Notes: generated by a model not told the origin, from the sequence alone. Counted from the first letter of the stretch, positions 31,903-40,716 are shown. The stretch: 49,665 nucleotides of DNA from Micromonospora sp. ALFpr18c (GCF_008868155.1 NZ_WBKR01000018.1:1-49665); one strand, 5' to 3'. Numbers and translations: made by a program.

Positions 31903-32703
31903 GTGACACAGTCGGAGCCCGAGGTCGGCCTGGAACCGGACCGGCCGAACGCGGCCAGGATGTTCGACTACTACCTCGGCGGCAAGGACAACTTCGCCGC
32001 CGACCGGGCCGCCGCCGAGATGGTGTTGCAGGTCGCGCCGTGGATGCCCGAGGCCGCCCGGCAGGGCCGCGAGCTGATCGCCCGCACGGTTCGCCACCTC
32101 GTCGAGGAGAAGGGCATCCGGCAGATCCTGGACCTCGGCTCCGGGCTGCCCACCCGGGACAACGTGCACGAGATCGCTCACCGCATCGACCCGGAGGTGC
32201 GTGTCGTCTACGTCGACAACGACCCGGTGGTCTGCTCGCACGGCCGCGCTCTGCTCGCCGACTCGAAGGCGGTGTCGGTGCTGCAGGCCGACCTGCGACA
32301 CCCCGAGCAGGTCCTCGCCCACCCGGAGATCGGCGGCGCGATCGACTTCGGCAGCCCGGTCGCGGTGCTGATGATGTTCGTGCTGCACCTGGTGCCCGAC
32401 GAGCAGGGTCCGCAGCGGATCGTGGCGAGCTACCGCGACGCCCTCGCGCCCGGCAGCTACCTGGCGCTGTCGCACGCCGGCACGGATGCGCACCCCGAGC
32501 TGATGGCCCGCATCTCCGCGATCTACCAGCGTGCCAACAGCCCGTTCGTGCCGCGCAGCCACGCGGACATCGCGAGGTTCTTCGGCAACTTAGTCCTGGA
32601 GCCACCCGGGCTGGTCAACATGTGGCCGTACGCCGAGCCGCCGGCAACCGACGATCCGGAGGTCGCCGGCACCGGTTACAGCGGCGTCGGCCGTAAACCA
32701 TGA
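31903..32703 (+). CDS. S-adenosyl methyltransferase family protein (PF04672 type)
   Basis: The GTG at 31903 starts a 266-residue protein with the family hallmarks RPNAARMFDYYLGGKDNFAA, SAM-binding motif ILDLGSGLPT, and VVYVDNDPVV. The family is abundant in actinomycetes and the substrate is unknown. Codon 230 is TTA (32590-32592), very rare at this GC content and a possible point of bldA-type tRNA control. A hairpin at 31830-31853 precedes the gene. Confidence 0.88.
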   Translation: MTQSEPEVGLEPDRPNAARMFDYYLGGKDNFAADRAAAEMVLQVAPWMPEAARQGRELIARTVRHLVEEKGIRQILDLGSGLPTRDNVHEIAHRIDPEVRVVYVDNDPVVCSHGRALLADSKAVSVLQADLRHPEQVLAHPEIGGAIDFGSPVAVLMMFVLHLVPDEQGPQRIVASYRDALAPGSYLALSHAGTDAHPELMARISAIYQRANSPFVPRSHADIARFFGNLVLEPPGLVNMWPYAEPPATDDPEVAGTGYSGVGRKP

Positions 32704-32720
32704 GCGGCGGCGCTGGACGG

Positions 32721-33695
32721 TCACTTCTGCCCAGGGCGGCGCAGGGGCGGGGTTGCCGTCCAGCCTGCGGCGACGAGGGCACGGCGGACGGTCTCGGCGA
32801 CCTCGTCGGGGCGGGCACGGACCAGCCACGCGGGAAAGCGCAGGATCCGGTCCCCGCTGGTCCAGATGTCGTTCTGCCGGCGCATGTCCGCTGCCCACTG
32901 CCGGGCGTCCATGTGGTGCGCGCCGTCGACCTCCACCTGCACCCGCCACTCCCGCCAGTACGCGTCCAGCCACCGGTTTCGGCCCGCTGCATCGACCCGG
33001 TGTCTCTGCAGGTCGGGCGCGGGCAGCCGGTGCCGGCGGCAGAGCCGCAGGAAGTCGATCTCGGAGAGCGCCTGCGCGCCGCCGGCGATGTCGGTGACGG
33101 CCTGCTGGATCAGTTGCCGGCGGGGTGCGCGGCGTAGGACGGCGAGCACAGCGTCCAGTTCCTCGGGCAGCACCCGCCTTTGCTGGCAGCCGGCGGCTAG
33201 CAGCGCCTGCGCCTCGTCCACACCGGCCGCCCAGCCCGCCGCGTCGACCAGTGCCCGCGCCGTCGTCGTTCGCGGTGGACGGGCGAGTTGGAGATGGGCC
33301 TCGGGCAGCACCGACGTGCGGTGAACGAGGACGGCAGGCATGTCGATCGGCAGTCGACGCAGGGTGGTCCGTGCGGCGCGACGGGTGGCTGGGACCAGCA
33401 CGTGCAGCGGTTCGCGTCGTAGTCCGCGTACCCCGGCTTCGGCCGCGGCGGTGACACCGGCGAGCACCGCGGCCGGCCCGGCGGCGAGCACCGCGACCCA
33501 GAGTTGCTGGTCGCGGGTGAGGCGACCGTTGCCGGTCAGCAGAACGCCTCGGCAGATCGACCGCCATCGGCCGGAGCGGATCCGGCCACGAACCGTGCCC
33601 TCACTCAGCAGCCCGGAGAGCTGCGCGGTGGTCAGCACGCCCGCCTGCTCGAAGGCGAGCCATTCGAGTGCGTCGGCATCGTCGGGGGGCACCAT
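32721..33695 (-). CDS. AbiEi-like/DUF559 protein
   Basis: The 324-residue product (ATG at 33693-33695) starts with a winged-helix segment similar to AbiEi-type antitoxins (QAGVLTTAQLSGLLSEGTVR, then WRSICRGVLL). It ends with a DUF559 restriction-endonuclease-like fold (RWLDAYWREWRVQVEVDGAH, with the Asp...Glu-x-Asp pattern of PD-(D/E)XK enzymes; then ILRFPAWLV). This pairing is common and multicopy in actinomycetes. Its biological role is not settled; nuclease activity is plausible. Converges on the methyltransferase gene 17 bp away. Confidence 0.8.
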   Translation of the reverse strand: MVPPDDADALEWLAFEQAGVLTTAQLSGLLSEGTVRGRIRSGRWRSICRGVLLTGNGRLTRDQQLWVAVLAAGPAAVLAGVTAAAEAGVRGLRREPLHVLVPATRRAARTTLRRLPIDMPAVLVHRTSVLPEAHLQLARPPRTTTARALVDAAGWAAGVDEAQALLAAGCQQRRVLPEELDAVLAVLRRAPRRQLIQQAVTDIAGGAQALSEIDFLRLCRRHRLPAPDLQRHRVDAAGRNRWLDAYWREWRVQVEVDGAHHMDARQWAADMRRQNDIWTSGDRILRFPAWLVRARPDEVAETVRRALVAAGWTATPPLRRPGQK

Positions 33696-33733
33696 TCCCG
33701 GGAGTCTCGCCGCCGTCCGAGCCTCTCGCCACC

Positions 33734-33782
33734 AGATCTTGGACACTTTCCGTTCCGCGCTAACGGAAACTGTCCAAGATCT
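33734..33782. repeat. 49-bp near-perfect palindrome
   Basis: Two 21-nt arms (33734-33754 and 33762-33782) differ at one position (33746) and flank a 7-nt centre. The arms contain the AT-richer core ATCTTGGACA and TTTCCGTT. It lies between the AbiEi-like gene and degraded sequence. It could be a terminator, an operator, or one copy of an interspersed palindromic repeat family; a genome-wide search would tell. Confidence 0.75.
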
Positions 33783-33797
33783 ACCCCCGCGGCCCAG

Positions 33798-33885
33798 CTA
33801 CCGCGCGGACGCCCAGCCGGTGAAGCGTTCGGTCAGGTCGGGCAGTGGCGCGGCGGGGTTCAGCGCGGCGAGGTTGGCGGGTGGC
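33798..33885 (-). pseudogene. C-terminal scrap of an unidentified minus-strand gene
   Basis: On the minus strand the frame ending in TAG at 33798-33800 reads NLAALNPAAPLPDLTERFTG and a few more residues. This looks like a genuine protein end, but it runs into the XRE remnant after about 30 codons. The family is not recognised. The palindrome at 33734-33782 would have been its terminator. Confidence 0.3.
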
Positions 33886-33886
33886 C

Positions 33887-34036
33887 GAGATGGAGAACCA
33901 GCTCGGCGGGGTTGTCGTTGACCGCGACGACGATGTGGATACCCTCATGTCGAGGTGGGAGATGGTCCGCAGTGAGGCGCAGCCCCGCCGCCAGTCACTC
34001 GTTCTGATGAGGGAAGTAGAGACATCATGGACCTGA
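33887..34036 (+). pseudogene. Remnant of an XRE/DUF5753 regulator
   Basis: The last 49 codons (from about ENQLGGVVVDRDDDVDTLMS to LVLMREVETSWT) match the C-terminal end of helix-turn-helix/DUF5753 regulators, which finish with a helix like RWE-VR-EALPR-QSL-LIRE. The DNA-binding domain and most of the sensor domain are missing. The stop overlaps the start of the DUF397 gene by 10 bases, exactly as in intact XRE-DUF397 pairs. Confidence 0.6.
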
Positions 34037-34218
34037 TCGACGCTGTGTGGCGGAGATCCACCCGCAGTGGCTCCGGCGGCGGCAACTGCGTCGAGGTTGC
34101 GGACAATCTGCCGGGCATCGTGGGCGTGCGGGACTCCAAGGATCCTGAAGGGCCGGCGCTGGTCTTCGGGCCGGCGTCGTGGCGGGCGTTCGTCGCCGAG
34201 GTCGCCCGGCGGCCGTAA
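34027..34218 (+). CDS. DUF397 domain protein
   Basis: This 63-residue protein is typical DUF397: WRRSTRSGSGGGNCVEVADN at the start, VRDSKDPEGPALVFGPASWR in the middle, and a C-terminal helix. Such proteins are encoded next to XRE/DUF5753 regulators and may modulate them (as in WhiJ-like systems). Here the regulator upstream is only a remnant, so the gene is an orphan. Confidence 0.85.
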   Translation: MDLIDAVWRRSTRSGSGGGNCVEVADNLPGIVGVRDSKDPEGPALVFGPASWRAFVAEVARRP

Positions 34219-34234
34219 CCACCTCCAACACGCG

Positions 34235-34268
34235 GAAGCGCCCGCCCCCGATCGGGGACGGGCGCTTC
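34235..34268. terminator. Bidirectional terminator between DUF397 and M14 genes
   Basis: A 10-bp stem (GAAGCGCCCG at 34235-34244 with 34259-34268) plus additional inner G/C pairs lies between converging genes. Confidence 0.65.
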
Positions 34269-34284
34269 GCTGTGCGGGGCTCTG

Positions 34285-37086
34285 TCAGGCGACCACCGAC
34301 CGCAGTGGCACTCGCGCGTCGCGCAGCGCGCGTACCAGATCCTTCGCGAACGGGTGTTCGTCGGCCTGGAGTCCCTGCGGGTTCGGGATCACGACGTACA
34401 CCGAATCGTCCTTCGCGGACGTTCGGGCGTCGGCGGTGAAGCGTTCGACGATGGCCCGGGTGCGCGGCAGGTCCGTCGCCGCGACCTCGATGGTGATCGG
34501 CCGCCACCCGCCGCCCAGGTCCGGAGCGACAGGCGCGGCGGCGGCGCTGGCGCGCGCCGCGTCGAGGCCCGGCGTCCGTCGGGCGTCAGCCGCGCCGGCC
34601 GGGTACAGCAGCGCGTTGGCCACCAGGTGCAGACCATTCTCGTTGTACGCCCGGAAGAGCGGATTGAACGCGAACAGCACCGCCCTGCCGGCGCCGGTCG
34701 GCTCGTCCACGACGGCGGCCGTCCCCTTGAGCGCGTCCGCGCCCACTGTGTAGCCGTTGGCCCAGAACGTGTCACCGGTCGGGTAGCGCAGCACGTTCGT
34801 GCCTGTGGTGCTCGGCGTGAGGATCGGGTCGCTGTTGTTGAACTCGAAGTCCTCCGCCGGGCGGCCCGACGCGACCGGGTTGTCGGTGTCGACGTCGACG
34901 CGCAGGTGTGAGCCGATCACCAGGTAGTCGGCCGGTTTGGCCTTCTCGGTGGTGGAGGTGAGCCCAGCGGCACGGGCCACCCGGGTGCCCTCGTTGCGCA
35001 GCCCCACGTAGGTGTGGCCCTGGGCGATCCAGTTACGCAGGTTGACCTGCCCGGCGGCGGTCAGACCGCCGGTGGCGTTGCTACCGTCGGGGACCAGCAG
35101 CACGGCACGCCCGGTGAACGCCTCGGTGTTGTCGTTGATGTCGGCCGTGGTGACCGGCTTCAGGTCGAGCCCCCACCGCTTGCCGAGCACGTAGCGGGCC
35201 TCGCCGTGCGAGCCGGACGTGGTGGAGATGCCGGTGCCCTGGAACAGCCCGACGTCGGGCCGGGCCAGGGGAGTGCCGGTGGGGCGGCCGCCCGGGGTGA
35301 GCGTCACCCCGAGGGATCCGGCCAGCTCGTCGACCGTCCGGTTGACCGTGGTCGCCGGGATGGCGACCCGGCTCGTCGCCAGGTCACGCACGAGCGGTAC
35401 GCCACGGCCGAGCAGGCCGAACGTGAGCTCCGCGGCGGCCGCCGAGTCCAGCGGGTACGTGTAGGAGCCCCACGACCATGCGAGCCCGGACCGGCCGCCG
35501 GACACCGTGCGGACGAGCTGGGCCCTCGGGCGGACGTTGTCTCCCGTGTAGATGGTGGAGACGCCCATGAGCAGCGGGTTGCTCCAGGACGACACGTCGT
35601 AGAAGTAGGGGAACGGGACGTACGGGTCCTCGCCCATGATCGCCTGGATCCAGTGCTTCTGCGGCTGGTCCATCGGGATCCAGTACGCGCCCCTCGGCAC
35701 TGTCACGTTGGTGGCGGTCCGGCCGCCGAAGACCCGCGCCGTGGGCACCCGGGTCGGCTTCTGCACCTCGTACACCTCGACGTCCATCCGGCGCAGCCGC
35801 TCGACGAGCTGGCGGACGTCGGCGAGCTGCCGGTCGGGCAGCAGGAAGTACGAGCGGATCGTGATGGCCGGCACCGGGAACTGGACCTCGTTGGTGGGCT
35901 GCACCACCTCGTTCGGCTCCAGCGTGCCCGCCCGGCCCTGGGCGAGCGCGTCGGTCCAGATGTCGAAGTAGCCGTCCAGCACCTCACGCTTGTTGGCGGC
36001 GGCCCAGCCCAGCGTCGACCACTGGGTGTGGAACTGCTGCTGCACCCGGTCGGCCACCGCCGAGGCGCTGCCCTTCTCGTACGTCATGCCGGCCGCGCCG
36101 AAGCCGGTGGTCGGCACGGTGTCGCCGTAACCCATGAAGAACATGTCGTACGTGTCGTAGTTGAAGTAGCACTCGGTGGTCACGGTGTCGTCGCAGGCGC
36201 CGTTGTAGCCGAAGCCCGCCTTGTTGGCCTCGCCGATCCGGTTGATCCAGTCCACCGCCTCACCGGCGATCTCGTGGTGGATCGGGTCGGCGTTGGGCGG
36301 GAAGAAGTACTGCCGGCCGCCCATCTCGTGCGCGTCGATGAACACCTGCGGCGGGTAGCGGCGCAGCAGCTCGAGCTTGCCGTCGGTCTCCTGCTGGGTG
36401 CGCGCGAACCAGTCCCGGTTCATGTCGAACCCGAACTCGTTCTGCCGCCGGGTCGCGTCGCGGCCGTCCGGATTCTGGGTGGGAACGATGATGGTGACGA
36501 GGTTGTCGTTGCGCTGCTCGACCGCGCAGGACAGGCCGGCCGCCAACTCGTACAGCGTCTTGAGTGCCGCGTCGGTGCCGCTCTTCTCGCCGCCGTGCAC
36601 GTTCGCGGCGACCCAGACGATGGCCGGGCTGTCCTTCGCCGTCCGGGCGGCGGTCCGCGCGCTGGTCCGGCGGGGATCACGCAGGTCCCGTACGTCGTCG
36701 GCGATCCGGCGCAGGGCCGCCGGCCGGACGTTGCGCTCGTTGGACACCACCGCCTACGGCAGCGGCTGGCCGAGCACGCTTGTGGCCATCACTCCGGTGA
36801 CGACCCGGTCGGAGGCGCGGTCGACGGCCCCGAGGTACGTCCGGACCTCCTCGTTGGTGACGACCCGCTCCTGACCCGCCCCGAGCGGAAAGCCGAACAC
36901 GGCCTCCGGGCTGGGCACGGTGTCCAACCGGGCGGTCGGGTCGGTGCGGCACGGGGAGGGCCGGGCGGCGCTCGCGGCCGAGGTGCCGCTGAGCAGGGGG
37001 GTCATGCCGAGCAGGAGCGCGATCGTGGCGGCTCCCGCCAGCCGCCTCGGGGGGATCTTCCAGAACGGACGCGACGATGGGGCCAT
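34285..37086 (-). pseudogene. Secreted M14 zinc carboxypeptidase interrupted by one amber codon
   Basis: The ATG at 37084-37086 begins a signal peptide and about 110 residues ending VLGQPLP. A TAG follows at 36754-36756, and the same frame then continues AVVSNERNVRPAALRRIADD and on for 820 more residues. Related M14 proteins have a Tyr at this point (PLPYA), so a TAC to TAG change is likely. The peptidase domain has zinc motif NVHGGEKSG, the third ligand in FIDAHEMGG, and substrate-binding NPDGRDATRRQNEFGFDMNR. The C-terminal half has beta-rich domains. The enzyme would trim peptides outside the cell. As written, translation gives only the pro-region unless TAG is read through or is a sequence error. 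Confidence 0.85.
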
Positions 37087-37256
37087 GTCTCGGGTTCCCT
37101 TCTTGGGGGAAAGCCTCGCAGTGGCCGGAGCCTATGAATCGGCTGATGTGGCGGTCAAGGTCTGATCGACTTCGGTGACTCTCCGGGGCTGCCCGAAGGT
37201 GATGCCGCCTGGCAGGATGACAAAGGGGGGTTGGCCTTCGCCGGAAGGAGAAGACG

Positions 37257-37673
37257 GTGCCCGCGTCTCAGGAGACCATCACGCTCTCGGTCTATCCGGA
37301 TCTTCCCTCTGCCGATGCTCGACGTTCCCTCGCGTCGTGGCTTCGCGCCGAGGATGTGCTCCGCGGGCAGGTGACCGCCGCGCCCGCTCCCGGCTCGACG
37401 ACGCCGCCCGACGAGATGTCGGCGGGTGCAACGGACGTGTTGCTGGTGGCCGTCGGCAGTGGCGGCGCTGTGATGGTGCTTGTGCAGGCGATCGCCGGCT
37501 GGCTGACCCACCGCCGCGAGGACGTGACGGTGAAGCTGACCCTTCCCGGCGGATCGTCCGCCGAGCTGGACGTCCGCCGTGCCCGCGACATGGACCAGGT
37601 CACCGCGCTCATCGAGGCTGCCGTACGCGCTCTGGCCGATCACGAACCGTCTGTCGAGACGAACGACCGGTGA
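37257..37673 (+). CDS. Effector-associated constant component EACC1 protein
   Basis: GGAAGGAG lies 7 bases before the GTG. The 138-residue protein has the EACC1 pattern: an N-terminal beta segment, one transmembrane helix (about residues 58-80, TDVLLVAVGSGGAVMVLVQA), then VTVKLTLPGGSSAELDVRRA and a helix. EACC1 proteins belong to the actinobacterial conflict systems in which a constant component is paired with a variable effector, often a caspase-like protease. The next frame overlaps by four bases and begins like such a caspase, but it is truncated. Confidence 0.75.
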   Translation: MPASQETITLSVYPDLPSADARRSLASWLRAEDVLRGQVTAAPAPGSTTPPDEMSAGATDVLLVAVGSGGAVMVLVQAIAGWLTHRREDVTVKLTLPGGSSAELDVRRARDMDQVTALIEAAVRALADHEPSVETNDR

Positions 37674-37831
37674 GCCGCCCCGACCCGAGCAGGTCGACCG
37701 CGCTGCTGATCGGCACCGCCACGCACAGCCAACAGGCGCTGGAGGATCTGCCGGCCGTGCGGGCCAACGTAACCGAACTGGCCCGACTTCGCGGGCGGCA
37801 CCCTGCACGGGGTCACCCCATCCGATCCTGA
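37670..37831 (+). pseudogene. Truncated caspase-like effector fragment
   Basis: The GTG at 37670 overlaps the EACC1 stop. The frame reads STALLIGTATHSQQALEDLP, AVRANVTELARL, the first strand and helix of actinobacterial caspase-like (peptidase C14) domains, and then loses similarity and stops at 37831. In a neighbouring frame the downstream DNA (to a TGA near 37904) reads TPSDPDEDRLPTRSDGSPAW and RYSERWYTY, perhaps the end of another lost gene. Most of the effector is gone. Confidence 0.6.
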
Positions 37832-37911
37832 CGAGGACCGGCTGCCCACGCGGTCGGATGGCAGCCCGGCCTGGCGGTACAGCGAGCGGTGGTACACCTA
37901 CTGACCTGACA

Positions 37912-37953
37912 CCGGCCCGCCGCCGACCGGGGAATCGGCCGGCGACGGGCCGG
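37912..37953. terminator. Terminator downstream of the GH18 gene
   Basis: An 8-bp stem (37912-37919 with 37946-37953), one mismatch, and five more pairs precede the chitinase stop on the plus strand. It can serve both converging transcripts. Confidence 0.55.
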
Positions 37954-37968
37954 GCGAGCGGGGTACGG

Positions 37969-39294
37969 CTACCAGGTGGTCAGGCCGAGGCCGATCGTCT
38001 TGGTCAGCGTGGCATTGTCGTCGTCGCCGTCGAGCGACCAGATCATCGCGCCACCCAGGCCGGTACGCCGGATGTAGAGCATCTTCTGCAGCACGACCGC
38101 CGGATCGTCGTACGTCCAGAGCGTCGTACCGTCGAACAGCCAGGCGTGCCCGGCGCGCAGGTCGCGGTGCACGGTGTAACCGTTGCCGGCCAGGGTCTTG
38201 AGCAACTTGTAGTCCTCGTACCCGGCCTCGAACGTCGCCGGCGCGGGGCTCGCGGCCGGCTGGAAGAGGCCGTTGCCGCCGCCGGTGATGCCGGTCCAGC
38301 CGCGACCGTAGTAGGGGATGCCCAGGACGAGCTTGGCACGCGGCGCCCCGCGGGCGATCCAGCCGTCGACGGCCACCTCGACGGAGAAGTCCGGGTTGTC
38401 CGGCGAACCCGCCGGCACGCGCAGCGCCGACTGCTGGTTGGCCACGGCCTCCCACCCGCCGTGGAAGTCATACCCCTGGACCGTCGCGAAGTCCAGGTAC
38501 GTGAAGATCTTGCGGCCCTCGTAGCCGGCGTCCATGGTGGCCGGGTTGGCGGGCAGGAAGGCGGTCAGCGGGTGGTGCGTGCGGGTCGTACGCCCGTACG
38601 CGTCCAGTTGCCGGCGGAACTCGGCGAGCAGCTTGGTGAAGTTCTCCCGGTCCTGCGGGCGGATGACGTTGCCCGGCTCACCGTCCCAGTTCGGCCACTC
38701 CCAGTCGAGGTCGATGCCATCGAAGACGCCGGCGGCGGCGCCGGGGGAGCCCGGGAGGTTGCCCTTCAGGTACAGGTCGATGCAGGACGCGACGAACGTC
38801 TTGCGGGAGGCGTCGGTGAGGGCGGCGTTGGAGAAGTACGTCGACCAGCTCCACCCGCCCAGCGAGATCAGCACCTTCAGGCCGGGGTGCTTGGCCTTCA
38901 ACTTGGCGAGCTGGCCGAAGTTACCGTTGAGCGCCTGGCCGGGGGCGTCGGCGACGCCGTCGACGCTCTCCTCGGCCGGGACCGGCCGCTGGTAGTCAGC
39001 CCAGGCGTCACCCTCGCCCGGGCCGCCGTCCACATAGCAGCGTCCGTCCTCGCTGACGTTGCCGAACGCGTAGTTGAGGTGGGTGAGGCGGCTCGCCGCG
39101 CCGGAGGTGTCGAGCTTCTTGACCGGGAAGGCCCGGCCGTAGATGCCCCACTGGGTGAAGTACCCGACCCGGTGGTAGCCGTCGCGGCGCTTCGCGTTGT
39201 CGCCCGCGCTCGCGGCGGTGGGTGGCGCGGCGGTGACCAGCAGGGCCGCCAGGGTGACGACGGCGGTGAGACGGCGGTGACGGAGTTGTCGCAT
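37969..39294 (-). CDS. Secreted GH18 chitinase
   Basis: The ATG at 39292-39294 follows GGGAG at 7-nt spacing and opens a signal peptide (about 1-30). The 441-residue enzyme is a single GH18 barrel with FDGIDLDWEWP (Asp192, Asp195, Asp197, catalytic Glu199), SLGGWSWS, and the insertion-domain segment VLGIPYYGRGWTG. It lacks chitin-binding modules. It should hydrolyse chitin outside the cell. With the chitosanase, GH43, GH128 and CBM2 remnant it points to a saprophytic life on polysaccharides. Confidence 0.93.
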   Translation of the reverse strand: MRQLRHRRLTAVVTLAALLVTAAPPTAASAGDNAKRRDGYHRVGYFTQWGIYGRAFPVKKLDTSGAASRLTHLNYAFGNVSEDGRCYVDGGPGEGDAWADYQRPVPAEESVDGVADAPGQALNGNFGQLAKLKAKHPGLKVLISLGGWSWSTYFSNAALTDASRKTFVASCIDLYLKGNLPGSPGAAAGVFDGIDLDWEWPNWDGEPGNVIRPQDRENFTKLLAEFRRQLDAYGRTTRTHHPLTAFLPANPATMDAGYEGRKIFTYLDFATVQGYDFHGGWEAVANQQSALRVPAGSPDNPDFSVEVAVDGWIARGAPRAKLVLGIPYYGRGWTGITGGGNGLFQPAASPAPATFEAGYEDYKLLKTLAGNGYTVHRDLRAGHAWLFDGTTLWTYDDPAVVLQKMLYIRRTGLGGAMIWSLDGDDDNATLTKTIGLGLTTW

Positions 39295-39318
39295 CGGCAC
39301 ACTCCCACGAGGACGGCA

Positions 39319-39349
39319 ATCAATCAGTAAAGACACTTATTTGATTGAT
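39319..39349. promoter_or_regulatory. Inverted repeat upstream of the chitinase gene
   Basis: ATCAATCA (39319-39326) and TGATTGAT (39342-39349) form an inverted repeat across an AT-rich 15-bp centre, about 25 bp before the start codon. The site probably overlaps the promoter and could bind a chitin- or catabolite-responsive regulator. It does not match the DasR consensus as I know it. Confidence 0.45.
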
Positions 39350-39411
39350 GAAGCTAAGCCGAGCACACCGTGCGGTCAAGAGCCGCCCAGCCGAGGGCGG
39401 CATGGGCTGCC

Positions 39412-39446
39412 CTGACGCCCTGACGGTGGCCCCGCCAGGGCGTCAG
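39412..39446 (-). terminator. Terminator after the PPOX gene
   Basis: A perfect 11-bp stem (39412-39422 with 39436-39446) lies 15 bp downstream of the minus-strand stop. Confidence 0.65.
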
Positions 39447-39461
39447 CGTGGTTGGCAGCGG

Positions 39462-39881
39462 TCAGCCGACCTGGTTGTTGTCCTTCTGCGCGCCCCAGCC
39501 GTGCCAGCGGTCGATCTCGATCAGGGCACTGACGCGGGCGCGTTCCCGCCGTGGGTACGCGTTGCCCGTGTAGTGCTTCGACAACCGGTCGATGTCCGCG
39601 AGACCCTCGTCGGGGCGCAGCTCCGCGACGTGCCCGATGATGCTGACGTGGGTGTACCAACCGGCCTCGTCGAGCACCGTGAGGGACACCCGGGGGTCGT
39701 TGCGGACGTGTTCCAGCCGGCGGCGGCTCTCGTCCATGTTGACCAGGATCCGGCCGTCCTCCCACAGGTACCAGGTTGCGGCGGATACCGGCTGGCCACC
39801 GTTGCGCAGGGTGGTGATGACGGCGGGGTTCGGCTTCTGGAGCATGGCGACCGCGGCCTCGGGAAGCGGTGGCTTGGACAT
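39462..39881 (-). CDS. PPOX-class/F420-dependent oxidoreductase
   Basis: The ATG at 39879-39881 follows GAGGAGA at about 5-nt spacing. The 139-residue protein has the split-barrel flavin-binding fold: PAVITTLRNGGQPVSAATWY, WEDGRILVNMDESRRRLEHV, DPRVSLTVLD, and WYTHVSIIGHVAEL. Actinobacterial members of this size often use coenzyme F420. The substrate cannot be predicted. Confidence 0.85.
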   Translation of the reverse strand: MSKPPLPEAAVAMLQKPNPAVITTLRNGGQPVSAATWYLWEDGRILVNMDESRRRLEHVRNDPRVSLTVLDEAGWYTHVSIIGHVAELRPDEGLADIDRLSKHYTGNAYPRRERARVSALIEIDRWHGWGAQKDNNQVG

Positions 39882-40172
39882 GAAGTCTCCTCGTCGCGAC
39901 AACGTTTACCCCTGCACGTTACGCACCCGCCGGTCCCGATCACGGTCGGACCCGAATGTCGGCGCGGTGGGTCCGGTCGTAGCCGTGCCGACCACGGTGG
40001 GACGCGCCGCGGCGGAGCGTGACGGCGGTCAGAGCAGTCCCCGTTCACGAGCACGCAACGCGGCCTGGGTCCGGTCGCGTGCACCGGGTTCGGCCGCTAC
40101 CGGCCATCGAAATGTGGAGACGGTCAATACAATCGGTACCTTCCGGTAGCGGCGACACTGCGGGGAGCTTCG

Positions 40173-40709
40173 ATGGAACCGGACATTCAACGGGCAGATG
40201 GACGGGGCGTGCGGCCCCCGCAGTTGGTACGCGATGTGGTGCGTGACGTCGTAGCAGAGCTGGCTCCCGACGAACTGGTGCTCGTCGACGCACTGCACCG
40301 CTTCGACGACGACACCGTGGTGCGTCGCCTGACGCGGCGTCGACCCGGGCGGGAGCCGCTCGGGTTCGGCCTGGCCGAGACCGCGGCGCTGGTCACCCCG
40401 CTGGTCTGGATCGCCCTGGACGAGACCGTCCGACTGTCGGTCGGTGCTGGTGCGAGTCGTGCGGGCTCGGGCGTCGGCGGCTGGCTGCGTGCCCGCCTAC
40501 GCCGGAAAGCGCCACCACAGCCCATGGCCCCGCTGACCGTGCGGCAGTTGCAGGCCGTCCGGGACCGGGTGGTCGAGCTCGGGGTTCCCGCCGGCCTGAC
40601 CCCGGAGGAGGCGGATCTGCTGGGTGACCGGGTGGTGGCCCGGCTGGTCCTGGCCGTCGACGGCGACCCGTCGGGGCCCGGTGAGGTCGACCAGGCCGGA
40701 AGGGATTAG
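40173..40709 (+). CDS. Hypothetical protein upstream of the M48 protease
   Basis: The ATG follows GGGGAG. The 178-residue protein has no recognised domain. It begins with an acidic helical part (LVRDVVRDVVAELAPDELVL), has an alpha-rich centre that could touch the membrane (AALVTPLVWIALDETV), a basic stretch (WLRARLRRK), and a helical end. It precedes the M48 gene by 7 bp and is probably co-transcribed, so a partner or regulator role is possible. A TACAAT at 40128-40133 may be its -10 element. Confidence 0.6.
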   Translation: MEPDIQRADGRGVRPPQLVRDVVRDVVAELAPDELVLVDALHRFDDDTVVRRLTRRRPGREPLGFGLAETAALVTPLVWIALDETVRLSVGAGASRAGSGVGGWLRARLRRKAPPQPMAPLTVRQLQAVRDRVVELGVPAGLTPEEADLLGDRVVARLVLAVDGDPSGPGEVDQAGRD

Positions 40710-40716
40710 GCGCACG

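Noticed and set aside
35014..37137. Long plus-strand frame opposite the M14 gene
   Set aside because: It is a typical high-GC shadow with no start signals or domains. The minus strand has full M14 motifs.
39319..39349. DasR (dre) operator upstream of the chitinase
   Set aside because: The inverted repeat ATCAATCA/TGATTGAT does not match the ACTGGTCTAGACCA-type consensus.
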